Assembly (NCBI GenBank): GCA_017617035.1
Contig: JAFZWV010000003.1
Coordinates: 1-64,000, forward strand
Origin: Bacteroidales bacterium
Lineage (GTDB): Bacteria > Bacteroidota > Bacteroidia > Bacteroidales > UBA932
DNA: 64,000 bases
Reading direction: 5' to 3'
The number at the start of each line of letters is the position of its first letter. The stretch's first letter is position 1. Shown piece after piece: positions 8,176 to 15,833 of the stretch. A program made the translations under genes and the position numbers. The notes beneath the pieces were generated by a model. The model searched no databases, was not told where the DNA came from, and saw only the letters and a program-made list of their open reading frames with translations.

Positions 8176-8564
8176 AGCATTTCTTCGAAGGACGGGACGC
8201 GGTCCAGGCGGACGAACTCGGAGCCATCCCTGCCGTAAAGATAAGTATTATTTCCGTTTGTGAGGAAGATGAAACGGACATCGAGCACGGAGTTGTAACG
8301 CAGAGCCTGACGGACCACCTCTTCGGTGATGGCGACTTCGGGACGTTTGCACTCCACGACTGCCATGGGTCTGGCCGAGCGATCAAAGACTACAATATCG
8401 GCCCTGTAGGGTTTCTTTCCGAACTCGAAGGAAACCTCGCTGCCCATCATGTGTTCGGGCACTCCGAAGGAATCACGCAAAACGCCGATGAACCACTGCC
8501 GCACCTGCTCCTCCGGAGTGAGTGCGACATTTTTGCGCCTGAGCGGATCCCATATCTGTTTCAT
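8163..8564 (-). CDS. HsdR_N-like nuclease-domain protein
   Basis: A 133-aa protein consisting of just the N-terminal nuclease-like fold of type I restriction R subunits (PF13588). The PD-(D/E)xK residues are visible as ADIVVFD (about residue 55) and VVECKRP (about 72-78). No helicase or methylase genes are nearby, so this is a stand-alone domain and not a type I system. It is first in the minus operon with cca and ansA and is divergent from the Abi gene. The ATG lies only 5 nt after the -7 box at 8577-8570. The substrate is unknown. Confidence 0.85.
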   Translation of the reverse strand: MKQIWDPLRRKNVALTPEEQVRQWFIGVLRDSFGVPEHMMGSEVSFEFGKKPYRADIVVFDRSARPMAVVECKRPEVAITEEVVRQALRYNSVLDVRFIFLTNGNNTYLYGRDGSEFVRLDRVPSFEEMLCRQ

Positions 8565-8569
8565 CCCTA

Positions 8570-8597
8570 CAAATTTAATCCTTTTTTAGTATATTTG
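8570..8597. promoter_or_regulatory. Overlapping divergent promoters for HsdR_N (-) and Abi (+)
   Basis: TAAATTTG lies on the minus strand at 8577-8570 and TATATTTG on the plus strand at 8590-8597, left edges 20 bp apart in a 38-bp intergenic region. Each box is 5 nt from its ATG, so both mRNAs are probably leaderless or nearly so. The two polymerase footprints must overlap. Confidence 0.7.
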
Positions 8598-8602
8598 TGT
8601 CT

Positions 8603-9499
8603 ATGCAGAAAATTGAGTTCCACGGCAGCGCACTATCCTTCGAAGACCAGATCAAGCTCCTCAAGAGCCAGGGTCTGCGCATACCCGACGAAAAGAAGGC
8701 CCTGCGCGTCCTGCAGAACGTCAGTTATTCCAGGCTCAAGAGTTATCTGGTCCCTTTCATGGAAGACCGGGTGACGCACCGTTTCAAGGAATGGACGACC
8801 ATGGACGACGTCTACGCGCTCTACGGTTTCGACCGCCGTCTGCGCGAGCTCATCTTCCATGAAATGGAGAAGATCGAAATCTCTATCCGCGCCCGCATAG
8901 CCTATGCCTCCTCATCGGACGATTCCGGCTATTGGTACATGAATCCGGACTATTTCCGCAGCAAGGGCGAGCACCGCGAAATCATGCGTCACCTCACCTC
9001 CGAGGTTCAGAGGTCGGACAACGATGCAATCAAACGCTTCTACTTAAAGTATTCGAATCCCCTGCCGCCGTGCTGGCTTGCCCTCGAAGCGACATCGATG
9101 GGGACTCTTGCCAGCCTCTTCGCGGCCATGAAACCGGGTATCCTGCGAATCAAGATAGCCGGCCACTACGGCGTTTCGGATACCGTCTTCATATCCTGGC
9201 TGCAGCACCTCGTCTACATCAGGAACATGTGCGCGCACCACAACCGTCTTTGGAACAAGACCCTAAGCGTGCCGGCGCTGGTGCCTGACGCGCACCGAGG
9301 ACTCTTCCCGGAGCAACAGCCCGACGCCCAGGACCACGTCTATCTCACGCTCTGCGTGATCAAATACCTTCAGAACACGGTGAAGCCTACGAACACCTTC
9401 GCCCAACGTCTTAAAAACCTGATCCACAACTACCCCGTAGCCAATCCCGCACTAATGGGCTTCCCCGAAGGCTGGGAGGAGGATCCCTTCTGGCAATGA
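8603..9499 (+). CDS. Abi_2 (AbiD/F-like) HEPN protein
   Basis: A 298-aa member of the Abi_2 family (PF07751) of abortive-infection proteins. Family landmarks are SFEDQIKLLKSQGL near the N terminus, YSRLKSYLVPF, IEISIRARIAY and, near residue 207-212, RNMCAHHNRLWN, which contains the R-x4-H signature of HEPN ribonucleases. Known members block phage growth; whether this one is a defence RNase is inference. The ATG at 8603 was chosen over a GTG 6 bp earlier, which lies at the edge of the -7 box. It overlaps the Xer recombinase gene by 4 bp and heads the recF operon. Confidence 0.88.
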   Translation: MQKIEFHGSALSFEDQIKLLKSQGLRIPDEKKALRVLQNVSYSRLKSYLVPFMEDRVTHRFKEWTTMDDVYALYGFDRRLRELIFHEMEKIEISIRARIAYASSSDDSGYWYMNPDYFRSKGEHREIMRHLTSEVQRSDNDAIKRFYLKYSNPLPPCWLALEATSMGTLASLFAAMKPGILRIKIAGHYGVSDTVFISWLQHLVYIRNMCAHHNRLWNKTLSVPALVPDAHRGLFPEQQPDAQDHVYLTLCVIKYLQNTVKPTNTFAQRLKNLIHNYPVANPALMGFPEGWEEDPFWQ

Positions 9500-10455
9500 C
9501 GGACCCAATCACTAAATATCTGGCTTACACTGGCGGAGTGAAACGTTATTCATCCCGCACGCAGGCCGTGTACAGGGAGATACTCGATCAGTTCGCCAGG
9601 TTCGTCGAGCCCGAAGAGATAGTCGCATCGCTGAACACATCCGTGCTGCGAAGCTACGAAGTGTGGCTGATGGACGACCAGGGGGTAGGCGCCAGGACCG
9701 TCGGGCTCCATCTGAGCGTGCTGAGCGGATTTTGCCGCTGGCTAGTGGCCCAGGGGGCACTGGCCTCCAACCCGGTCAGGACGCTCCCCCGACCCAAGGT
9801 CGAGAAGCGCCTGCCCGTTTTCTATCGCGAAGAGAACATGGACGAGTATTTCGAGCAGACCGCCCTTTACGGCAGCGAAGAGGTACTCCGGCTGTTCAGC
9901 GGAAAACCAGGCGACAAGGGCGACGTCCAGCTCTATTCCCGAGTTCTCAATCGCATAATCATCAGCCTGCTGTATTCCACCGGTATTCGCCGCGCGGAAC
10001 TGATATCTTTGAACCGCGGCTCCTACGACTCTTCCCGCAAGGTAATGCATGTCCGCGGAAAGGGAGACAAGATGAGAGAAATACCCCTCACGCAGACAAT
10101 TTGTGAGGAGATTTTGCTATATTTACGAGCAATTGACAAAATGGGAATAGAGGTGGGCGGAGCGGACTCCCCTCTGCTTGTCACAAGAGCCGGAAGCAGG
10201 CTTTATCCGGTCTTTGTAGACAGAGCGGTAAAGGAGGAGCTCGGAGCCGTGCCGGAGATCACATCGCGCAAGTCGCCCCATGTCCTCAGGCACACCCTCG
10301 CCACCGAACTGCTCGACGACGGAACCGATATAAACAGCATAAAAGAGCTGCTCGGACACTCCTCGCTGGCCGCCACCCAGGTTTATACCCATAACTCGAT
10401 TGAGAAATTAAAGAAAGTGTACGACAGCGCCCATCCAAGAGCCGCAAAGAAATAA
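9496..10455 (+). CDS. Tyrosine recombinase (XerC/XerD type)
   Basis: A 319-aa site-specific recombinase. The N-terminal SAM-like core-binding domain (residues 1-about 100) is followed by the catalytic domain with the full set: Arg in TGIRRAEL (about 165), Lys in GKGDKMRE, His/Arg in HVLRHTLAT, His in LGHSSL and Tyr in QVYTH near the C terminus. Size and motifs match Xer proteins that resolve chromosome dimers at dif. The position between an abi gene and recF differs from the usual xerC context, so which Xer it is stays open. It starts inside the stop of the Abi gene (ATGA). Confidence 0.9.
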   Translation: MTDPITKYLAYTGGVKRYSSRTQAVYREILDQFARFVEPEEIVASLNTSVLRSYEVWLMDDQGVGARTVGLHLSVLSGFCRWLVAQGALASNPVRTLPRPKVEKRLPVFYREENMDEYFEQTALYGSEEVLRLFSGKPGDKGDVQLYSRVLNRIIISLLYSTGIRRAELISLNRGSYDSSRKVMHVRGKGDKMREIPLTQTICEEILLYLRAIDKMGIEVGGADSPLLVTRAGSRLYPVFVDRAVKEELGAVPEITSRKSPHVLRHTLATELLDDGTDINSIKELLGHSSLAATQVYTHNSIEKLKKVYDSAHPRAAKK

Positions 10456-10458
10456 CCG

Positions 10459-11553
10459 ATGCCCGTCCTTAAGAAAATTGTCGTGAGGAACTGGAGGAAC
10501 ATAAGCCTCCAGGAGCTCGAGTTTTCCCCTAACCTCAACTGCCTGAGCGGAGGAAACGGCGAGGGAAAGACCAACCTTTTGGATGCAGTCTACTATCTCT
10601 CGATGACCAAGAGCGCCTTCGGAGCATCGGATAAATATAATTATGCCCACGGCACCAGCGTTTTCGAACTCGCTGGAACCTACGAGATGCACGACGGCCT
10701 TCAAGCGCGTTTCGGAATCAAGACCGCCGAAGGCGAAGAGAAGAAAGTCACCCGCGATGGAAAACCTTACGTTAAAATCAGCGACCACATAGGAATCCTG
10801 CCTATCGTAATGGTCTCCCCCGGCGATTCATCGCTTGTCAGCGATTCATCCGACGAGCGCAGACGCTTTTCCAATGCAGTCCTCTCGCAGATTGACCGTG
10901 AATTTCTTGCGGACATCCAGCGTTACAACAAACTGATCCAGACCCGCAACGTAGTCCTTAAAGGCGGTTGCGACGACGACATTCTGGAGACTATCGACAC
11001 CCGCCTTGCTGAATGGGGAACGCGCATATTCGAAAAGCGTAAAGCTTTCGTGCAGGCAATTGAACCCCAGGTTGGAAAGTTCTATTCGCTCCTCTCAGGA
11101 GGCCGAGAGAATGTTGGCATACGCTACCGCTCGGACCTCGACAAAGGTTCACTTTATGACCTGCTTCGCGAGAACCTTCCTAAGGACAGACTTCTCGGGT
11201 TCACAAGTTGCGGAATCCAGCGCGACGACCTTATCTTCACGATGGACGGTGATCCCATAAGAAAAGTGGGCTCCCAGGGCCAGCAGAAGTCGTTCCTCAT
11301 TTCGCTTAAGTTCGCCCAATATGAAATCATGAAGGACAAGTACGGCTTCGCGCCCATCCTTCTTTTGGACGACCTTTTCGACAAGCTGGACTTCGACCGA
11401 ACCCGCAACCTCCTCGAGATGGTTGCCAGCAAAGATTTCGGCCAGATTTTCATAACTGATACTGACAAATCCCGTCTTCAGAGCATAATCTCTGGAATCA
11501 CCGAGGAATCCACATTCTATCAGGCGTGCGGAGGCGTGTTCACCAGGCAATGA
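10459..11553 (+). CDS. recF: DNA replication and repair protein RecF
   Basis: A 364-aa SMC-like ATPase that helps load RecA at gaps with RecO and RecR. Walker A is GGNGEGKTNLLDA (about residues 31-43), the signature region is near GSQGQQKSFLISLKFA, and Walker B is ILLLDDLFDKLD (about 300). The length is normal. It starts 3 bp after the Xer gene and ends in an ATGA overlap with the DciA-like gene, a recF-DciA pairing common in Bacteroidetes. Confidence 0.95.
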   Translation: MPVLKKIVVRNWRNISLQELEFSPNLNCLSGGNGEGKTNLLDAVYYLSMTKSAFGASDKYNYAHGTSVFELAGTYEMHDGLQARFGIKTAEGEEKKVTRDGKPYVKISDHIGILPIVMVSPGDSSLVSDSSDERRRFSNAVLSQIDREFLADIQRYNKLIQTRNVVLKGGCDDDILETIDTRLAEWGTRIFEKRKAFVQAIEPQVGKFYSLLSGGRENVGIRYRSDLDKGSLYDLLRENLPKDRLLGFTSCGIQRDDLIFTMDGDPIRKVGSQGQQKSFLISLKFAQYEIMKDKYGFAPILLLDDLFDKLDFDRTRNLLEMVASKDFGQIFITDTDKSRLQSIISGITEESTFYQACGGVFTRQ

Positions 11554-11873
11554 AACTAGAGAAGAAGACAGCCGAAGGCATGGAGAACATTATGCTGCGC
11601 TACGTCAAGGCCATGGGCATAAGTTTCTCGCACAACAGCCGCAGGATTTTCCAGGCCTGGGATGAGGCTTCCGGAGTCGCAGACCACACCATCAAACGCT
11701 ATTTCAAGGACGGAACCCTTACGATCACCCTCGATTCGTCGGTACTTCGTAGCGTCCTGTTCCTCCAGACCGAGGCCCTTGTTGCAAAAATCAATCAGAT
11801 ACTGGATGCCGACGACCTCTTCATAAAAGACGACCCGAGGCTCCATAAAGTCGAAAAACTGGTCCTGAAATGA
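11550..11873 (+). CDS. DUF721 / DciA-like protein
   Basis: A 107-aa protein of the DUF721 family, with the typical R-x-F-x-x-W-D sequence (RRIFQAWDEASG) near residue 30 and the hydrophobic LTITLDSSVLRSVLFLQTEALVAKIN pattern region. DciA in many bacteria loads the replicative helicase DnaB; members next to recF in Bacteroidetes are assumed to do likewise. The ATG at 11550 overlaps the recF stop; an upstream in-frame start would overlap recF more. It ends in an ATGA overlap with pdxB. Confidence 0.85.
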   Translation: MKLEKKTAEGMENIMLRYVKAMGISFSHNSRRIFQAWDEASGVADHTIKRYFKDGTLTITLDSSVLRSVLFLQTEALVAKINQILDADDLFIKDDPRLHKVEKLVLK

Positions 11874-12904
11874 AACTGGTCATAGAGAAATCGATTCCGT
11901 TTATCGAAGGCGTCTTCGAGCCCTACGGCGAAGTCGTCTACCTCGACGGCGCCGAGATTTCCCACAACGACCTGCTCAATGTCGACGGCCTTATCATCCG
12001 AACCCGCACCAAATGCAACGCCGCTCTTCTCGAAGGAACCAATGTCAAGATGATTGCGACCGCCGCCATCGGTTCGGACCACATTGATCTGGAATACTGC
12101 AAGGAACACGGCATCCATACCTCAAGAGCCGCCGGCTGCAACGCCGGAGCGGTAATGAACTACGTATTCTCTGCCATGTTCGGCTGCGCGGCGCGTAAGA
12201 GCCGCAACATAATCGGCGCCACCATCGGTATCATAGGCTGCGGCAACTGCGGCATCAGGGTCGAGACAGCAGCGCGCCAGCTCGGCTTCAAGGTCCTGCT
12301 TAACGACCCTCCCAGAGAAGAATCCGAAGGTCCTTCGCAGTTCTGCTCACTGGACTACCTGCTGGCCAACTCCGACATCGTAACGCTCCATGTCCCTCTG
12401 AACGATCAGACCCGCAAGATGTGCGACGACGCATTTTTCGAGAAAATGCGCCACGGAGCCATGCTCATAAACACCGCCCGCGGCGAGATTATCGACGAAG
12501 CGGCGCTGTTCAGGGCCTTGCCAAAACTCGATTCAGTAGTGATCGACACATGGAACGGCGAACCAGACGTCAACCCCAGGCTGGTCGAAGTCGTGGATAT
12601 CGCCACCCCGCATATTGCCGGGTACTCCTACCAAGGCAAGCTCGGCGGTACGCGAATGGCCGTGCGCTCGACAGCCCGCTATTTCGGCATCACGGACCTG
12701 TTCGATTTTGTGCCGGTGCCGGACATCGAGGGCATGGACTCGGTACGTCTTAATATGACCGGAATGAGCCAGGGCCAGATGACAAGTACCTTCCAGTACA
12801 ACTACCCCATCTTCACCGACGATTTCCTGTTCAGGATGAACCCAGGAGATTTCAAGGCCCTTCGCAGGGACTACAAATACCGGAGAGAATTTTTTATAGA
12901 ATAA
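11870..12904 (+). CDS. pdxB: 4-phosphoerythronate dehydrogenase
   Basis: A 344-aa D-2-hydroxyacid dehydrogenase family member that oxidises 4-phosphoerythronate in the DXP-dependent pyridoxal-phosphate pathway. The Rossmann motif GIIGCGNCGIRV lies near residue 120, the substrate Arg is in NTARGEIIDE, and the catalytic His is in TPHIAGYSYQGK. The truncated C-terminal region and the GYSYQGK sequence favour PdxB over SerA. The gene is placed between DciA (ATGA overlap) and DUF4301 (6 bp). Confidence 0.9.
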   Translation: MKLVIEKSIPFIEGVFEPYGEVVYLDGAEISHNDLLNVDGLIIRTRTKCNAALLEGTNVKMIATAAIGSDHIDLEYCKEHGIHTSRAAGCNAGAVMNYVFSAMFGCAARKSRNIIGATIGIIGCGNCGIRVETAARQLGFKVLLNDPPREESEGPSQFCSLDYLLANSDIVTLHVPLNDQTRKMCDDAFFEKMRHGAMLINTARGEIIDEAALFRALPKLDSVVIDTWNGEPDVNPRLVEVVDIATPHIAGYSYQGKLGGTRMAVRSTARYFGITDLFDFVPVPDIEGMDSVRLNMTGMSQGQMTSTFQYNYPIFTDDFLFRMNPGDFKALRRDYKYRREFFIE

Positions 12905-12910
12905 CCGCAT

Positions 12911-14371
12911 ATGACACAGAAAGAACAAATCGAAAGGTTCAAGGAAGGCTTCCCCTCCCTTAAGATCGTCGCCGCCGCCACCATCGGCCGCGGCATCGTA
13001 AAACTCGACGAAAAGCAGCTCAAGGAGGCATCGGACTACTGCGACACAGCCAAGGTCGCGGGCAAGTGCAAGTTCGTTCCCGCTTCGGGCGCCGCTTCCC
13101 GCATGTTCAAGGACGTCTTCGCCCACAAACCGGAGACCATCGAAAAGCTTGCGGACAATATCGAAAAGTTCGCTTTCTATGACCCGGCAGTCTTCGGAAA
13201 GGCTCCTTACGATCCCGTGAAGACAGCTGATGCCCTGCTTGAAGAGCCCGGCCTTGGATATGGCACCAAGCCCAAGGGAGTGCTGAAATTCCACCGCTAT
13301 CCGAAGGAAGCCCGCACCGCGTTCGCCGAGCACCTTGTCGAAGGTCAGGAGTATATGCGCAATGCCGACGGCACCGTCAACCTCACTTTCACCATCTCCC
13401 CCGAACACAAAGCTCTGTTCGAGAAGGCCCTTGCCGAAGTGAAAGAGGCTTACGAGAAGCGCTATGGCGTGAAGTATAATATAAGGTTCACCTACCAGGA
13501 CAAAGCGACCGATACCATCGCAGTTACTCCCGACAACAAACCCTTCCTCAAGGAAGACGGGACCGTCCTCACCCGCCCTGCTGGCCATGGAGCCCTTATC
13601 CACAACCTCGGCGCGGTAGACGAGGAACTCGTCAGCATCAAAAATATTGACAACGTCGCGGTTGAGAGGCTCCTGCCCACCACCGCCCTTTATAAGAAGG
13701 CTCTCATGGGCCGCGCCCTCCAGCTTCGCGACCGCGTGTTCGGATATCTGGTCGATTTCGACCAGCTTGCCGGAATCAACCCGGCTCCTTACCAGCCCAA
13801 TATTGCAGGCTATTTCCCCTCCTACGACGATCGCTTTGCTACAGAGGAAATGCAGGCGCTGTGCAATGAAATAGAGAAATTCCTCAAGGATGAATTCTGC
13901 ATCGAGATGCCTGAGTTCAAGAACTGCAAGGAGAGGGCCCTGGCCCTGCGCGCCAAGCTTGACAGACCACTCCGCGTCTGCGGAATGGTCCGCAACGAAG
14001 GCGAGCCGGGAGGCGGCCCGTTCATCATCCGCGAAAAAGACGGCAGCACCTCTCTCCAGATACTCGAGAGCGTCCAGATCAGCGATCCTTCACTGATGAA
14101 GGAAGCAACTCACTTCAACCCCGTGGATCTGGTTTGCTGCCTGCGCAATTCAGAAGGCAAGAAATTCGACCTTCTCGCCCACGTCGATCCAGAGACTGGT
14201 TTCATCAGCTCGAAGAGCTACCAGGGACGCGAGCTCAAGGCTCTCGAACTCCCCGGACTCTGGAATGGAGCAATGTCCGACTGGCTCACTTCTTTCGTTG
14301 AAGTTCCAATCGAGACATTCAATCCTGTAAAGGTTGTGCTCGATCTACTAAAGCCAGCACATCAGCAATAG
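12911..14371 (+). CDS. DUF4301 family protein
   Basis: A 486-aa cytosolic protein of the Bacteroidetes DUF4301 family. Visible landmarks are FVPASGAASRMFKD (about residue 58), the LKFHRYP segment, RPAGHGALIHNLG (about 216) and GMVRNEGEPGGGPF (about 358). The ASGAASRMFK and RPAGHG segments recall nucleotidyl- or phosphotransferase loops, but no activity is known to me. It closes the operon that began with the Abi gene, and the second hairpin repeat starts 3 nt after its stop. Confidence 0.85.
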   Translation: MTQKEQIERFKEGFPSLKIVAAATIGRGIVKLDEKQLKEASDYCDTAKVAGKCKFVPASGAASRMFKDVFAHKPETIEKLADNIEKFAFYDPAVFGKAPYDPVKTADALLEEPGLGYGTKPKGVLKFHRYPKEARTAFAEHLVEGQEYMRNADGTVNLTFTISPEHKALFEKALAEVKEAYEKRYGVKYNIRFTYQDKATDTIAVTPDNKPFLKEDGTVLTRPAGHGALIHNLGAVDEELVSIKNIDNVAVERLLPTTALYKKALMGRALQLRDRVFGYLVDFDQLAGINPAPYQPNIAGYFPSYDDRFATEEMQALCNEIEKFLKDEFCIEMPEFKNCKERALALRAKLDRPLRVCGMVRNEGEPGGGPFIIREKDGSTSLQILESVQISDPSLMKEATHFNPVDLVCCLRNSEGKKFDLLAHVDPETGFISSKSYQGRELKALELPGLWNGAMSDWLTSFVEVPIETFNPVKVVLDLLKPAHQQ

Positions 14372-14374
14372 TAT

Positions 14375-14476
14375 AATAAGCAGTATGTACTTTCACGCCC
14401 TATCGCTCATCGACGCTGCGCGTCTGGGAGCGACCCTAGTCCGGGAAAATGGGCGTGAAAGTGCATACTGCTTATT
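14375..14476 (+). repeat. Interspersed hairpin repeat, copy 2
   Basis: A 26-bp stem (14375-14400 with 14451-14476, one mismatch) encloses the shared core (14400-14450): CTATCGCT, inner hairpin GACGC-TGC-GCGTC, AGC, then GACCCTAGTCCGGGAAAA. It begins 3 nt after the DUF4301 stop, sense orientation. The stem sequence is unrelated to copies 1 and 3. No U run follows the right arm. Confidence 0.85.
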
Positions 14477-14482
14477 GGCATT

Positions 14483-14536
14483 GTCGCTTTTCCAACCTAT
14501 TCAAGGAAAATGGGCGTGCAAGTACATGCTGATTAT
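14483..14536 (+). repeat. Degenerate second copy of the repeat's 3' half
   Basis: Downstream of copy 2, CCTATTCAAGGAAAAT (14496-14511) matches CCTAGTCCGGGAAAAT of the core at 13 of 16 positions. It is followed by GGGCGTGCAAGTACATGCTG (14512-14531), a diverged duplicate of the right stem arm at 14451. This suggests partial tandem duplication of the element. The arm can still pair with the left arm at 14375. Confidence 0.6.
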
Positions 14537-14547
14537 GTTATTTTTTA

Positions 14548-14578
14548 TTGTCAATTATTACGTTTTTGATTATTTTTG
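14548..14578 (+). promoter_or_regulatory. Promoter of the V-ATPase operon
   Basis: A TTG at 14548-14550 and TATTTTTG at 14571-14578, 20 bp apart, fit the Bacteroidetes -33/-7 consensus. The subunit E ATG follows at 14624, giving a leader of about 40 nt. It lies just after the repeat cluster, so the operon is separated from DUF4301. Confidence 0.65.
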
Positions 14579-14623
14579 CGCGCGTTTTTTAAGCGACAAA
14601 GAATAAATCGTAACAATATCAAT

Positions 14624-15232
14624 ATGCAGAACAAACTCCAAGAACTCACCGACAAGCTTTATCAGGACGGTCTTGCGAAAGGCAAGGAAGAGGGCGACAA
14701 GTACCTCGCCGACGCCCGTGCTCAGGCCGAGAAGATAGTTGCTGATGCTAAGGCAGAGGCTGCCAGGATAGTGGCCAAAGCCGAGAAAGAGGCAGCGGAC
14801 CTCGCCGGTAAGGCAAAGTCAGATGTGAAGATGGCTTCCGAGCAGGCCCTCCAGGCTACCCGCAAAGACATCGAAAACATCCTCACCGACTCTATAGTGA
14901 AAGCCGGAACCGTCAAGGCCCTTTCAGAGGCCGATTTCCTCAAGGAGATCATCCTTGCGGTAGCGAAGAACTTCAGCGCCCAGGAAAGCGCCGATCTCGA
15001 GATCGTGCTTCCCGAAGCTCTCAAGAAAGACCTCGCTCCGTGGGTGGAAGCCAATCTCGCCAAGACCCTCAAGGGTGGCGTAAAGGCCTCTTTCTCCAAG
15101 AAGATCGCAGGCGGCTTCACCATCGGTCCTGCCGACGGCGGTTGGTTCGTCAGCCTTACAGACGAAACCTTCGTTGACCTGATCGGCGAATATCTCCGTC
15201 CGGTAACCAAAAAGCTTCTCTTCGGTGAATAA
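14624..15232 (+). CDS. V-type ATPase subunit E
   Basis: A 202-aa peripheral-stalk subunit. The first about 90 residues form a long Ala/Lys/Glu-rich helix (EKIVADAKAEAARIVAKAEK) typical of E subunits. The C-terminal globular half includes VVLPEALKKDL-like sequence and GGFTIGPADGGWFVSLTDETF, the usual head motif. The ATG at 14624 was chosen because the upstream extension overlaps the -7 box. First gene of the V-ATPase operon; DUF2764 starts within its last codons. Confidence 0.9.
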   Translation: MQNKLQELTDKLYQDGLAKGKEEGDKYLADARAQAEKIVADAKAEAARIVAKAEKEAADLAGKAKSDVKMASEQALQATRKDIENILTDSIVKAGTVKALSEADFLKEIILAVAKNFSAQESADLEIVLPEALKKDLAPWVEANLAKTLKGGVKASFSKKIAGGFTIGPADGGWFVSLTDETFVDLIGEYLRPVTKKLLFGE

Positions 15233-15833
15233 TTACGAGTATATAGTGGCGAGTCTCCCGGTGATCACCAGTGATTTCCGCGGAGATCTCGACTGCGATG
15301 CCGTCATCGGGGAAATACGCAGCCAGCTTTCGCGTAAAGACGAAGCTCTGCTCGATATCCTGCTGTCGGGTTTCGAGCCCGACAAACTGGACTCCGAATT
15401 CTACATCAAGGCCCTCGCCTGCTCAGATCCCTTCATCCGCGAGTATTTCTCCTACGATCTGGATGTGCGCAACACACGCGTGGAGTACCTCAACAAGGCT
15501 CTTAACAGGCCGGAAGGTATGGATGTAATGGTTCTGGACAAGGAAGCCGAGCCCCGCGAATTCGAAGGTTACAAGCAGGTGATGGGCGTGCTGGAAGGCA
15601 GCGACATCCTCGAACGCGAGCGCGGTTTGGACGACCTTATGTGGGCCAGGATAGACGAAATAGTCGGCCTGCAGGTCTTCACCATCGACGCTATCCTCGG
15701 CTTTGTAGCAAAGCTCAGGATTATCGACAGGTGGCTCAAGCTCGATCCAGAAACCGGGCGCGAACTGTTCCGCAAGCTCGTAGACGAAATCAGAAACAAT
15801 AAAAACGAAATAAATAATGAGTACAACAGGTAA
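15225..15833 (+). CDS. DUF2764 family V-ATPase operon protein
   Basis: A 202-aa helical protein always found between E and A in Bacteroidetes-type V-ATPase operons. It begins at a GTG overlapping the end of E by 8 bp (sequence VNNYEYIVASLP, the usual DUF2764 start) and its end overlaps subunit A by 17 bp. The YxxASLP start and the absence of a separate C subunit in the operon suggest it replaces C, linking rotor and stator; that is inference from position and length. Confidence 0.85.
   Translation: MNNYEYIVASLPVITSDFRGDLDCDAVIGEIRSQLSRKDEALLDILLSGFEPDKLDSEFYIKALACSDPFIREYFSYDLDVRNTRVEYLNKALNRPEGMDVMVLDKEAEPREFEGYKQVMGVLEGSDILERERGLDDLMWARIDEIVGLQVFTIDAILGFVAKLRIIDRWLKLDPETGRELFRKLVDEIRNNKNEINNEYNR

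Noticed and set aside
8163..9499. A type I restriction system at the HsdR_N and Abi genes
   Set aside because: Helicase, methylase and specificity genes are missing; the HsdR_N gene is a single domain.
12533..13603. 356-aa minus-strand frame opposite pdxB and DUF4301
   Set aside because: The plus-strand genes are clearly coding here; the antisense frame has no family features.
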